DNA of 57,030 bases from Xanthomonas hortorum pv. cynarae. Lineage in GTDB: Bacteria; Pseudomonadota; Gammaproteobacteria; Xanthomonadales; Xanthomonadaceae. Location: the NCBI RefSeq assembly GCF_002939985.1, contig NZ_MDFM01000025.1, positions 20,748-77,777 of the forward strand, written 5' to 3'. A model generated the notes under the pieces. It was not told the origin of the DNA. It made no database searches and saw only the letters and a list, made by a program, of their open reading frames with translations. The stretch's first letter is position 1, and each line of letters opens with the position of its first letter. Both the position numbers and the translations under genes were made by a program. Shown piece by piece: positions 38,229 through 45,872 of this stretch.

Positions 38229-39186
38229 GTTACTGCTGACAGGGCTGTTCGCCTTATTGTTCATTGGCTGCACCGATGCACCGCAGACGCCGCCGGCCAA
38301 GGTTGTGGAGCAGCGACCAAAACCGGCTCCCGCAGCAGCTGCAACAGCCGCGATTCCAGGCGGGCAACGTGGTGAAGGCAAGCCGTATGAAATGGTCGAC
38401 AGTCAGGTCTGGGATGTCCCGGATCCTGCCTCCGGACGCAATTACCAAGTGTTCGTCGCGCTGCCACGCGGCTATGCGGACAACCCGGGCCGTCGCTATC
38501 CAGTGCTTTACGCGACCGACGGCGACTACGCGTTTCCGGTAGTGCGACAGATCGCACGCCGCTTGAATGGCGAAGGCCCGGCGATCGAAGATTTCATTCT
38601 GGTTGGGCTGTCCTACGCGGTGGGCGATGAGCCGATGCCCAGCCGCCGGCGCGATTACACGCCCACACCCGAGGATGGTGAAGGCGCTCCACCCTCTGCG
38701 ACACATGGCAAAAGCACCTCCTACATCGCCTACCTGCGTGATCACGTACTGCCGTTCGTTGCCAAACGCTATCGCACCGACGAGCACAAGCGCCTGTATT
38801 ACGGCCACTCTTACGGCGGCTTGCTGGGCACGCAGATCCTGCTCCAATCGCCCGAGATGTTTTCCGGCTACCTCCTCGGCAGCCCGTCCTATTGGTACGG
38901 CAAGCATGCGATGACGGCGCTGGAAGCCGCATCCGCAGCCAAGCGCAAGGATCTCCCCGCGCAGGTCTATCTGTATGTGGGCGAGTACGAACAACGGCGT
39001 TACCACCAGAACTACGATATGGTCACCGATGCCCAGGCGATGGTGCGGCGCTTGCGCGCACGCGGCTATGCATCCTTGCAGATCGAGCTGGAGGTGCTCA
39101 ACGACGAAGATCACCTGAGCGTTGCGCCGCGCGGCATCACGCATGGGCTGAAGCATCTGTTGCATGACAGCGTCTCACCCACCTGA
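38221..39186 (+). CDS. Alpha/beta-hydrolase esterase lipoprotein (IroE-like)
   Basis: 321 residues. Starting at TTG 38221, which has AGGAGA 7 bases upstream, the protein has a lipoprotein signal ending LLFIGC. The hydrolase domain belongs to the esterase-D/IroE class (COG2819): NYQVFVALPRGYADNPGRRY, YPVLYATDGDYAFPVVR, nucleophile in YYGHSYGGLLGTQILL, and a C-terminal His in NDEDHLSVAPRG. IroE-type members cut catecholate siderophore esters, but this one could hydrolyse any small ester. It is translationally coupled to the preceding YiiX-like gene. Confidence 0.82.
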   Translation: MSKLLLTGLFALLFIGCTDAPQTPPAKVVEQRPKPAPAAAATAAIPGGQRGEGKPYEMVDSQVWDVPDPASGRNYQVFVALPRGYADNPGRRYPVLYATDGDYAFPVVRQIARRLNGEGPAIEDFILVGLSYAVGDEPMPSRRRDYTPTPEDGEGAPPSATHGKSTSYIAYLRDHVLPFVAKRYRTDEHKRLYYGHSYGGLLGTQILLQSPEMFSGYLLGSPSYWYGKHAMTALEAASAAKRKDLPAQVYLYVGEYEQRRYHQNYDMVTDAQAMVRRLRARGYASLQIELEVLNDEDHLSVAPRGITHGLKHLLHDSVSPT

Positions 39187-39260
39187 AACCGGGCGCCGCG
39201 GCAGCCGCCGCCCTGCATCGCCCACCCACTCTCTAGCAACCACACCATATGGAGTCGTAC

Positions 39261-40190
39261 ATGCACGCACCACTGCAACCGGTTACCGGACGTTCCTTCA
39301 TCGGGAACGGACCCACGACGCACCAGATCGAACTGGGTGATCGCAATTTTCTGCACCCCGGGCGCCTGCGTTGGCTCCGCGCGATCGGCTGGGCAGTGGT
39401 GTTGCTTGTCGTGGTTGCCACATTGGCGCCCATGGCCGGCAGGTTCGTCGGCGGTCTGTTCCCCAAGGACTCCGGCCCCCTGCAACTGCTCGCCAGCCTT
39501 GTCGGTATCGCGGTCGGGCTGGGTGTCTATGTGCTTGCAGTGCGCCTGACCGAAGGGCGGCGCGCCAGCGAGCTGGCCGTGCGACCGATGCTGCCCCAGC
39601 TGATCATCGGTCTGCTGATCGGTGCGGCCATGTTCGCTACGGTCATGGGCATCATGGCGGTGTTCGGGCTGTACGACATCCAGGCACTGGGCATGGCGCC
39701 GGCATGGACGGCAGTCCGCAAGGCCTTGCAGGCGGGCGTGATCGAAGAGTTGATGTTCCGCGCCATTTTCCTGCGCCTGGTCTGGCGTGCGTTCGGTCCC
39801 TGGATCGCCTTCGCCGCGTCTGCGGCGCTGTTCGGCTTCGGCCATATCGCCAATCCGCACGCCACGGTCTTTGCTGCGATCTGCATCGCGCTGGAAGCCG
39901 GCATCCTGCTGGGCGCGTTCTACGCCTTGACCGGCCGGGTCTGGATGTCGATCGGCGTGCATATCGCCTGGAATTTCACCCAGGGCTATGTCTTCGGTGC
40001 AGCCGTGTCAGGGACCGACATGGGTCCGGCGATTGCCCGTAGCACCGCTCGCCCCGGCATCGCCGAATGGCTCACCGGCGGCCCCTTCGGCCCGGAAGCA
40101 TCGCTGCCGGGCGTGCTGGTCTGCCTTGCCGTGGGCGTCACGGTCCTGTGGATGGCCTGGCGTGCGGGCAAGCTTGCAAAGCAGCCGTAA
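39261..40190 (+). CDS. CPBP family intramembrane metalloprotease
   Basis: 309 residues with about seven or eight membrane segments. The CPBP (CAAX-protease) motifs are all present: EExxxR as IEELMFRAIF, FxxxH as FGFGHIANPH, and HxxxN/D as GVHIAWNFTQ. ATG 39261 (MHAPLQPV) has GGAG 6-8 bases upstream; an ATG at 39249 lacks one. The family includes prenyl-protein proteases and bacteriocin self-immunity proteins. It follows the esterase gene at 74 bases and is likely in the same operon. Confidence 0.88.
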   Translation: MHAPLQPVTGRSFIGNGPTTHQIELGDRNFLHPGRLRWLRAIGWAVVLLVVVATLAPMAGRFVGGLFPKDSGPLQLLASLVGIAVGLGVYVLAVRLTEGRRASELAVRPMLPQLIIGLLIGAAMFATVMGIMAVFGLYDIQALGMAPAWTAVRKALQAGVIEELMFRAIFLRLVWRAFGPWIAFAASAALFGFGHIANPHATVFAAICIALEAGILLGAFYALTGRVWMSIGVHIAWNFTQGYVFGAAVSGTDMGPAIARSTARPGIAEWLTGGPFGPEASLPGVLVCLAVGVTVLWMAWRAGKLAKQP

Positions 40191-40511
40191 GCGCAGAACG
40201 CACCCACCACGCCGCCTTGCTCATCGACTGACGGTACGGCCGCCGTCAGTTCCGGTCACCGCCAAGAGACTCAAGACCCGGGCGTGTCCCTATCGGTCTG
40301 ATCGCGCAGTCTGAAGCGTCCGCGGTCGCCCACACATCGCGTGACGCCAAGGCCGGCACTGCATGCCCTGCCCAGGTGCCTGCACATTGTGGGCACCACC
40401 TTGCCATCTCGCACACATGTGACGTCCTAGGCTTTGCGCTCCCACCCACGTCAGCGCTGGCTGCAGGATCCCAACCTGCATCGACTGAGACGCATCACTG
40501 CAGAGGTCCAC
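40191..40511. other. Intergenic stretch with one terminator-like hairpin
   Basis: 321 bases. CTGACGG (40228-40234) and CCGTCAG (40243-40249) form a small stem after the CPBP gene. Nothing else is recognised up to the DUF4126 gene. Confidence 0.5.
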
Positions 40512-40973
40512 ATGTCCCTGATTCATTCGATCCTGATGGCCGCGGTTGCAGGCATGCGCTCGATGACCCCGCTGGCGGCGGTCGCCAATGCGGCCCGCAC
40601 TGGCAACCTCCCCGCCGACAACGGCGCACCGAAGCTGCTTGCCAATCCGCTCGCATCGGCCGGCATGCTCGCGCTCGCCGGTGGTGAGCTGGCCGGCGAC
40701 AAGATGAAGACCGCACCAGACCGCATCGTGCTGCCCGGCATGGTTGCCCGCATCGCCACCGGCGTGATCGTCGGCACAGCGCTGGCACCACGCGAGCAAC
40801 GCGGCATCGCCGCACTGCTCGGTGCCGCCACTGCCGTCGCTGCGGCCTATCTCACCTTCAACGCACGCATGCGCGCAATCGAACGCTATGGCCAGACCAG
40901 CACCGGCGTGGTGGAAGATGCCATCTCGGTGGGTGCGGCAACGCTGATCATGCGTAGCGCTGCCAAACGCTGA
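40512..40973 (+). CDS. DUF4126-type membrane protein
   Basis: 153 residues, Ala/Gly-rich with three to four weak membrane segments. The N-terminal SILMAAVAGMRSMTPLAAVA and the small-residue helices (RIATGVIVGTALAPREQRG) resemble DUF4126/DUF4126-like proteins. Function unknown. ATG 40512 has GAGG 5-8 bases upstream. Confidence 0.65.
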   Translation: MSLIHSILMAAVAGMRSMTPLAAVANAARTGNLPADNGAPKLLANPLASAGMLALAGGELAGDKMKTAPDRIVLPGMVARIATGVIVGTALAPREQRGIAALLGAATAVAAAYLTFNARMRAIERYGQTSTGVVEDAISVGAATLIMRSAAKR

Positions 40974-41062
40974 GCATTTGGCAGTACATACGGTTGCCGC
41001 AATCGCGCTTCGGTCAACGCGGTGGCGTGCCTGAGCGCGGCGGCGCGAGGCCGGGAGATACA

Positions 41063-42037
41063 TCAGCTACCGCGCCCATGCGGCGCATCCAGATCCAGCA
41101 CCGGCCCCACCGGAACGATGCCGGTGGGATTGATCATGTCGTGGCTCTGGTAATAGTGATTCTTGATGTGCTGGAAGTCGACCGTGTCGGCGATACCGGG
41201 TAGCTGGTACAGCTCGCGCAGAAAGCCGGACAACTGCGGATAGTCGGCAATGCGCCGTAGATTGCATTTGAAATGCCCCACATACACCGCATCGAAACGC
41301 ACCAGCGTGGTGAACAGGCGCCAGTCTGCTTCGGTAAGTTGGTCGCCGCACAGATAGCGTTGCTGGCTCAAACGCGTCTCAAGCCAATCCAATGTCTCGA
41401 ACAGCGGCACCACCGCCTCTTCGTACGCAGCTTGCGTGGTCGCAAAGCCCGCCTTGTACACGCCATTGTTGACGGTGTCGTAGACACGCGCATTGACCGC
41501 ATCGATCTGCTCGCGCAACGGCTCGGGGTAGAAATCGCCGTCTGCAGCGCCAACCTCGTCGAACGCGCTGTTGAACATGCGGATGATGTCGGCCGACTCG
41601 TTACTGACCACCATATTGCGCTCGCGGTCCCACAGCACCGGCACGGTCACGCGCCCTGAGTAGTGAGGATCGGCGTTGAGGTAGACCTCGTACAGATGCT
41701 GCGCATGATGAATCGCATCGCCCACCACACCCGGGCCCTGCGCGAAGGTCCAGCCGTGCTTGCCCATCAGCCAATGCACCACGGAGACGTCGATCATCGC
41801 CTCCAGGCCTTTCAGGCGACGAAAGATCAGCGTGCGATGCGCCCAAGGGCAGGCCAGCGACACATACAGGTGGTAGCGCCCAGGAGCGGCCTGAAAGCCG
41901 CCCTCGCCGTGCGGACCCGCACTGCCATCGCGTGTCACCCAGTTACGAAATCGCGACTGCGACCGTTCGAAACGCCCCTCGCTCTTGTCGGTGTCGTACC
42001 AACCGTCTTGCCATTTGCCGTCGACCAACAGGCCCAT
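41063..42037 (-). CDS. Glutathionyl-hydroquinone reductase (Xi-class GST)
   Basis: 324 residues, cytosolic. The Xi-class signature is clear: RYHLYVSLACPWAHRTLIFR with the catalytic Cys in CPWAHR. Further blocks are TVPVLWDRERNMVVSNESAD, the C-terminal helical domain with YLCGDQLTEADWRLFTTLVR, and RFDAVYVGHFKCNLRRI. It reduces glutathionyl-hydroquinones to hydroquinones with glutathione, a quinone-detoxification role. ATG 42037 has GGGAGAAG upstream. Confidence 0.93.
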   Translation of the reverse strand: MGLLVDGKWQDGWYDTDKSEGRFERSQSRFRNWVTRDGSAGPHGEGGFQAAPGRYHLYVSLACPWAHRTLIFRRLKGLEAMIDVSVVHWLMGKHGWTFAQGPGVVGDAIHHAQHLYEVYLNADPHYSGRVTVPVLWDRERNMVVSNESADIIRMFNSAFDEVGAADGDFYPEPLREQIDAVNARVYDTVNNGVYKAGFATTQAAYEEAVVPLFETLDWLETRLSQQRYLCGDQLTEADWRLFTTLVRFDAVYVGHFKCNLRRIADYPQLSGFLRELYQLPGIADTVDFQHIKNHYYQSHDMINPTGIVPVGPVLDLDAPHGRGS

Positions 42038-42208
42038 GGTGTCTTCTCCCACAACAACAGTAAGAAGCAACCCTAGCTCACCCGATTTGGAAAGTGCGTG
42101 AGCAGCCTTGGTGGCTTGGGCAAACGCACCAAGCCATGCGCTGTTGAATATCGAAGACACACAGCAAGTCAACAAGCGCGTTGGCTTGCCGTCTATCAAT
42201 ACCGCACG

Positions 42209-42718
42209 CTATTTAGCAATCACAGATGTGCCGGACGGCACCATGTAACACGCCTGCGCCTTTTTGCAGGCCTCTGCATTGAGCTCGGCGATCTGGCTGG
42301 CGAGGTCCTGCTCAGGCGTCAGCCCCATGCGATTGCGGTAGGCGTTGTCGGCATCCGCCTTGGCGACCTGTTCCTGCTCGCGCTGCCGTTCTGCAGTCGT
42401 CGCCTCGACCAAGGTTTTGACTCGCTGCTGCTGCGCAGCGGTGAGATTCATCTGCTGCAACACATCCGGATTGGGACGCGCACGGCCAAGCGTGATGTTC
42501 TGGATCTGGATCGGCAGGCCTTGTTGCTTGAGCAACGCACTCACGTTCTGTGTGACCGCGCCGTCTATCTTTTCGGCGATGTCCGGATTGCTCATCATCT
42601 TGGTCATGTCGTAGCGCTTGACCTGATCGCGCACGATGGAGGCGTACTGGCTGGCGACAACTGCAGTCTGGCCTGGCACCCCATTGGCGTCGACACCCCA
42701 GGATCGGCGAAAATAGCC
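42209..42718 (-). pseudogene. 3' fragment of an SPFH/band-7 (prohibitin-like) gene
   Basis: About 170 residues remain: GVDANGVPGQTAVVASQYAS, VRDQVKRYDMTKMMSNPDIA, the second half of an SPFH domain, then a Glu/Ala/Gln-rich coiled coil (AAQQQRVKTLVEATTAERQR) and the end PSGTSVIAK. The membrane anchor and first half of the SPFH domain are missing: upstream of about 42720 the frame turns into low-complexity antisense of the SDR region, with no start codon supported. I read this as a truncated remnant. The breakpoint is approximate. Confidence 0.65.
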
Positions 42719-42850
42719 ACCAGCCGGCTGTTCCGGCCTGCTGCAGCAGGGTCCCGGGCCGTCGCGTCGCTGGTCCAGCTGTCCATCGCGGTCCGCCATC
42801 AGCTGCCCGCTGCGTTCGCTTCGCTTTCTGCCGCTCTTTTCGGATCCATC

Positions 42851-44437
42851 TTGAACACCAACGCCCCGCCCCTGCCCGCCGACGACCTGCCCCTCACCGA
42901 CCGCCTGCGCGTGGCGCTGGACCTGCTGGAGGCCATCGAGGCCGACCGCAGCGTGCTCGACGCGCTGCCCGAGGCCGACCGCGTGCGCCTGCATCAAGTG
43001 GTGGCCAAGGTCTATCACCCCGAGCCGAAGGCGCGGCGGCAGCTGCTCAAGCAGCGCGAGCGCGAGCGGCATCAGGAGAAGGTGCGCAAGGCCGAGGCAT
43101 TGCTCGAACAACGCGGCATCCGCGCACTGCGGCGCAAACCGGTGTTCAGCACGCCGAACGTCTTCCCGCCGCATGCCGCTGGTCTGCACGATGCGCATAA
43201 CGGCGAGAACGCAACCGAGACGCCGGAGCCGATGCATTCGCCCGAGCTGCGTCACTGTTATGTGTGCAAGCAGAAGTTCACCCAGCTGCATCATTTCTAC
43301 GACCAGATGTGCCCGGCCTGCGCCGAGCTGAATTTCTTCAAGCGCACCGAAACCGCCGACCTGCGCGGCCGCGTGGCATTGCTCACTGGTGGGCGGGTCA
43401 AGATCGGCTATCAGGCTGGCTTGAAGTTGTTACGCGCCGGGGCCGAGCTGATCGTCACCACACGCTTCCCGCGCGATTCGGCCGCGCGTTATGCGGAAGA
43501 GCCGGATTTTGCGCAGTGGGGCCATCGCCTGCAGGTATTCGGCCTGGACCTGCGCCACACCCCCAGCGTGGAAGCGTTCTGCAGCCAGCTGCTGGCCACG
43601 CGCGAAAGGCTGGATTTCATCATCAACAACGCCTGCCAGACCGTGCGCCGCCCGCCGCAGTTCTACGCGCACATGATGGCCAACGAAACCGCCGCGCTGG
43701 ATGCGCTGCCCGACACCGTACAGAAGCTCGTTGGTCACTACGAAGGCCTGCGCACACCCGAACTATTGCGAGAAGCCTCGGCCACCGCGCTGCCGGCCGT
43801 GCACGGGCGCGGCCTCGCCGATGCCGATGGCCTCACCCGCGCCGCCGAGCTGTCGCAGGTCGCGTTGCTGGACGACGAGCTGGTGGGCCAGGAACATCTG
43901 TTCCCCGAAGGCCGTCTCGATCAGGATCTGCAGCAGGTCGATCTGCGCGGCCGCAATTCCTGGCGCCTGCTGATGGCCGAAGTGCCGTCGGTCGAGCTGC
44001 TGGAAACGCAACTGGTCAACGCCATCGCGCCCTTCATCATCAACGCGCGCCTGAAGCCACTGATGCTGCGCACACCCGAGCGCGACAAACACATCGTCAA
44101 TGTCTCGGCGATGGAAGGCCAGTTCTACCGCAACTTCAAGACCACCCGTCACCCGCATACCAACATGGCCAAGGCCGCGTTGAACATGATGACGCGCACC
44201 TCGGCGGCCGATTATCAAAACGACGGCATCCACATGAACAGCGTCGACACCGGCTGGGTCACCGACGAGGATCCGGCCGACATCGCCGCGCTCAAGGTGC
44301 AGCAGGAACGCTTCCACCCGCCACTGGACATCGTCGACGGCGCCGCGCGCATCGTCGACCCGATCATCCACGGCGCCAACACCGGCGAGCATGTGTGGGG
44401 GCAGTTTTTGAAGGACTATGCGCCGACGGATTGGTGA
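42851..44437 (+). CDS. SDR-family oxidoreductase with N-terminal zinc-knuckle region
   Basis: 528 residues from TTG 42851. The N-terminal region (1-130) is charged and helical. It is followed by a CxxC/CxxC module (HCYVCKQKF and DQMCPACAEL, about residues 135-160), then a Rossmann SDR domain: RVALLTGGRVKIGYQAGLKL, the strand ELIVTTRFPRD, and FIINNACQTVRRPP (the NNA motif). At the catalytic position the usual YxxxK reads HTNMAKAALNMMTRT, so the Tyr is not in its normal place. About 70 residues inserted around 300-370 are also unusual. It probably binds NAD(P); the substrate is unknown. The open frame upstream of 42851 overlaps the SPFH fragment and is rejected. Confidence 0.78.
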   Translation: MNTNAPPLPADDLPLTDRLRVALDLLEAIEADRSVLDALPEADRVRLHQVVAKVYHPEPKARRQLLKQRERERHQEKVRKAEALLEQRGIRALRRKPVFSTPNVFPPHAAGLHDAHNGENATETPEPMHSPELRHCYVCKQKFTQLHHFYDQMCPACAELNFFKRTETADLRGRVALLTGGRVKIGYQAGLKLLRAGAELIVTTRFPRDSAARYAEEPDFAQWGHRLQVFGLDLRHTPSVEAFCSQLLATRERLDFIINNACQTVRRPPQFYAHMMANETAALDALPDTVQKLVGHYEGLRTPELLREASATALPAVHGRGLADADGLTRAAELSQVALLDDELVGQEHLFPEGRLDQDLQQVDLRGRNSWRLLMAEVPSVELLETQLVNAIAPFIINARLKPLMLRTPERDKHIVNVSAMEGQFYRNFKTTRHPHTNMAKAALNMMTRTSAADYQNDGIHMNSVDTGWVTDEDPADIAALKVQQERFHPPLDIVDGAARIVDPIIHGANTGEHVWGQFLKDYAPTDW

Positions 44438-44494
44438 ACAAGCCGCAACTTAATCGCAGCTAGATTTGAACAATGGTGCAGGCGCGTTTGCATG

Positions 44495-44521
44495 GCATGG
44501 TGCAGTGATATTGCACCATGC
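44495..44521. promoter_or_regulatory. 10-bp inverted repeat upstream of gntR
   Basis: Perfect arms GCATGGTGCA (44495-44504) and TGCACCATGC (44512-44521) with a 7-base spacer, 58 bases after the SDR stop and 108 before the GntR start. It is either an operator or a transcript-end hairpin of the SDR gene; no T-run follows, which favours an operator. Confidence 0.5.
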
Positions 44522-44590
44522 CTGTAATGCTATATCTGCGATGGATTGAAAAAACGCACACGGCCGTCCTCGTGCACCTCTGCATTCCAT

Positions 44591-44610
44591 GTACGATCCA
44601 GCCATCGTAC
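44591..44610. promoter_or_regulatory. Inverted repeat GTACGAT-N6-ATCGTAC, candidate GntR operator
   Basis: A perfect 7-base inverted repeat with a 6-base spacer, ending 19 bases before the ATG of the GntR gene and just before its AAGGAG. GntR proteins bind as dimers to such short palindromes and often repress their own gene. Assignment to this regulator is inference. Confidence 0.5.
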
Positions 44611-44629
44611 GCAGACAAGGAGTTCGGCG

Positions 44630-45259
44630 ATGAGTGCGATTCATTCCAAGAGTGCGTTCGTCTATGAGCAGGTCAGACGTGCGCTGCAATCCGGGCGCTA
44701 CCTGCCCGGTCAACGGATCGATCCAGGCAAGCTTGCTGGCGAATTCAACACCAGCGCTACCCCGGTGCGTTTTGCCTTGTATCGCCTGGTCGGCGAAGGG
44801 CTGGTTGCCGATCACGCACGCTATGGCCTGCAGGTGCCGTTGCTTACCGAAGTAGCGTTGCGCGATCTCTACGACTGGATGGAGCGCCTGTTGTCGATGG
44901 CCTGCGATATCGGCATGGCACCGGTGCCACGCATCATCGTAGCGCCGGAATCGACCACCACGCAGGACGATGTGGTGAAGCAGACCTGGAAACTGTTCGA
45001 CGCGATCGCGCGCGGCACCTCCCACTGGTCACTACACCGTGCTGTCAAACAGGCCAACGACCGGCTGGCGCCAATACGCCGTGCCAAACAGGGCATGCTC
45101 GACGCGGTCGACGACGAGCTGGTGGCGCTCGAGCATCACTGGCAACAACGCGACTTGGTGGCGTTGCAGTCGGCCTTGCAGGCTTATCACGCACGACGCA
45201 AACAGGCTGTGCCACGCATTGTCGCTGCGTTGAACGAGCGTAGCCGCGACACGCGATAG
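44630..45259 (+). CDS. GntR-family regulator preceding the lasso peptide operon
   Basis: 209 residues. The N-terminal winged helix-turn-helix (about 8-72) is typical: AFVYEQVRRALQSGRYLPGQ, then LAGEFNTSATPVRFALYRLV with the wing GLVADHARYGLQVP. The all-helical C-terminal domain (about 75-209) is only loosely FCD-like and may be a variant effector domain. ATG 44630 follows AAGGAG. It is transcribed in the same direction as the lasso genes, 167 bases ahead of the first precursor, so it is the obvious candidate regulator. Proteobacterial lasso clusters often carry a regulator at this position. Confidence 0.85.
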   Translation: MSAIHSKSAFVYEQVRRALQSGRYLPGQRIDPGKLAGEFNTSATPVRFALYRLVGEGLVADHARYGLQVPLLTEVALRDLYDWMERLLSMACDIGMAPVPRIIVAPESTTTQDDVVKQTWKLFDAIARGTSHWSLHRAVKQANDRLAPIRRAKQGMLDAVDDELVALEHHWQQRDLVALQSALQAYHARRKQAVPRIVAALNERSRDTR

Positions 45260-45390
45260 TGCATTGACGGTCTGCAGCAGCGCTAGAAAAGTGCCGTCAT
45301 TCCGGGCATCGATCACAAACCGGATTTAATTACCCGCGTGCAACGCAGTAATCATTGGAAAATCAAATTCCTCGCTTCTTACCTTGTGCA

Positions 45391-45410
45391 TGTCATGGAG
45401 CCCCATGACA
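45391..45410. promoter_or_regulatory. Inverted repeat TGTCATGG-N4-CCATGACA before the first precursor gene
   Basis: Perfect 8-base arms with a 4-base spacer. It lies 5 bases before the AGGAG (45416-45420) of the first precursor. As DNA it could be an operator; as RNA it would be a small stem right beside the ribosome binding site. It differs from the palindromes before gntR. Confidence 0.5.
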
Positions 45411-45426
45411 CAACCAGGAGACAGCG

Positions 45427-45567
45427 ATGAACAGCAACGACACCACCCACAGCGATGCATCCAACGAGATCACGGTGCTTGGCGTTGCCAGCACCGACAC
45501 CAAAGGCGGCCCGCTCGCTGGCGAAGAAATCGGCGGCTTCAATGTGCCCGGCATTTCCGAAGAGTGA
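45427..45567 (+). CDS. Lasso peptide precursor A1 (xanthomonin I type)
   Basis: 46 residues: a 26-residue leader ending STDTK and a core GGPLAGEEIGGFNVPGISEE. Thr sits at leader position -2, as lasso proteases require. Core residue 1 is Gly and residue 7 is Glu, giving a seven-residue macrolactam ring, the hallmark of xanthomonins (known from memory: xanthomonin I, isolated as a shorter form with the last residues trimmed). AGGAG lies 6 bases before ATG 45427. The leader part ITVLGVASTDT is shared with A2 and is probably what the B protein recognises. Confidence 0.95.
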   Translation: MNSNDTTHSDASNEITVLGVASTDTKGGPLAGEEIGGFNVPGISEE

Positions 45568-45571
45568 ACCC

Positions 45572-45595
45572 GAGGCGTGCCTATGTGCACGCCTC
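45572..45595 (+). promoter_or_regulatory. Intercistronic hairpin between precursors A1 and A2
   Basis: Perfect 9-base arms GAGGCGTGC (45572-45580) and GCACGCCTC (45587-45595) with a 6-base loop, starting 4 bases after the A1 stop. It could stabilise the A1 message end or reduce read-through. There is no T-run. Confidence 0.65.
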
Positions 45596-45615
45596 TCCCA
45601 CCAGGAGTAGAGACC

Positions 45616-45762
45616 ATGGATACCAGCAACAACGACGCTCGCACCACGGCGTTGGATCAGGATCTCATCGTGCTAGGGGTCGCAAGCCTGGACACACAGG
45701 GCGGGCCATTGGCAGGCGAAGAAATGGGTGGCATCACCACCCTGGGCATCAGCCAGGACTAG
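45616..45762 (+). CDS. Lasso peptide precursor A2 (xanthomonin II type)
   Basis: 48 residues: a 28-residue leader ending SLDTQ (Thr at -2) and a core GGPLAGEEMGGITTLGISQD. As in A1, Gly1 and Glu7 define a seven-residue ring; ring and residue 8 are identical to A1, and the two differ in the loop and tail (IGGFNVPG against MGGITTLG). AGGAG lies 8 bases before the ATG. The leaders share LGVASxDT. One maturation pair (B and C) presumably serves both. Confidence 0.95.
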   Translation: MDTSNNDARTTALDQDLIVLGVASLDTQGGPLAGEEMGGITTLGISQD

Positions 45763-45826
45763 GCACTGCCAACGCGCGGCAGTCGCCATTCGGCTGCTGA
45801 TGCCGATAAGCAACTTCCCAGGCCAC

Positions 45827-45860
45827 GGGGCGCACTCCAACGGTGCGCCCCTTCTCTCTC
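45827..45860 (+). promoter_or_regulatory. Terminator-like hairpin between precursor A2 and gene B
   Basis: Perfect 9-base arms GGGGCGCAC (45827-45835) and GTGCGCCCC (45843-45851) with a 7-base loop, followed by TTCTCTCTC. It lies between precursor and enzyme genes, where other lasso clusters also have a hairpin that lets precursor RNA exceed enzyme RNA. Partial termination is the likely effect. Confidence 0.7.
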
Positions 45861-45872
45861 CAGGATGACGCC

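Noticed and set aside
38254..39165. 303-codon frame antisense to the esterase
   Set aside because: Arg/His/Ala-rich shadow; the plus strand has a full esterase with nucleophile and lipobox.
42098..42850. N-terminal extension of the SDR protein to 42098
   Set aside because: It would be antisense to the SPFH fragment and has no domain; SDR homology begins after the TTG at 42851.
44450..45025. Minus-strand frame over the GntR gene as an additional cluster gene
   Set aside because: Shadow of the GntR coding frame, without domain or ribosome binding site.
45260..45426. A defined -35/-10 promoter for the lasso operon (TTGACG at 45264)
   Set aside because: No matching -10 at a proper spacing; the start site cannot be placed by eye.
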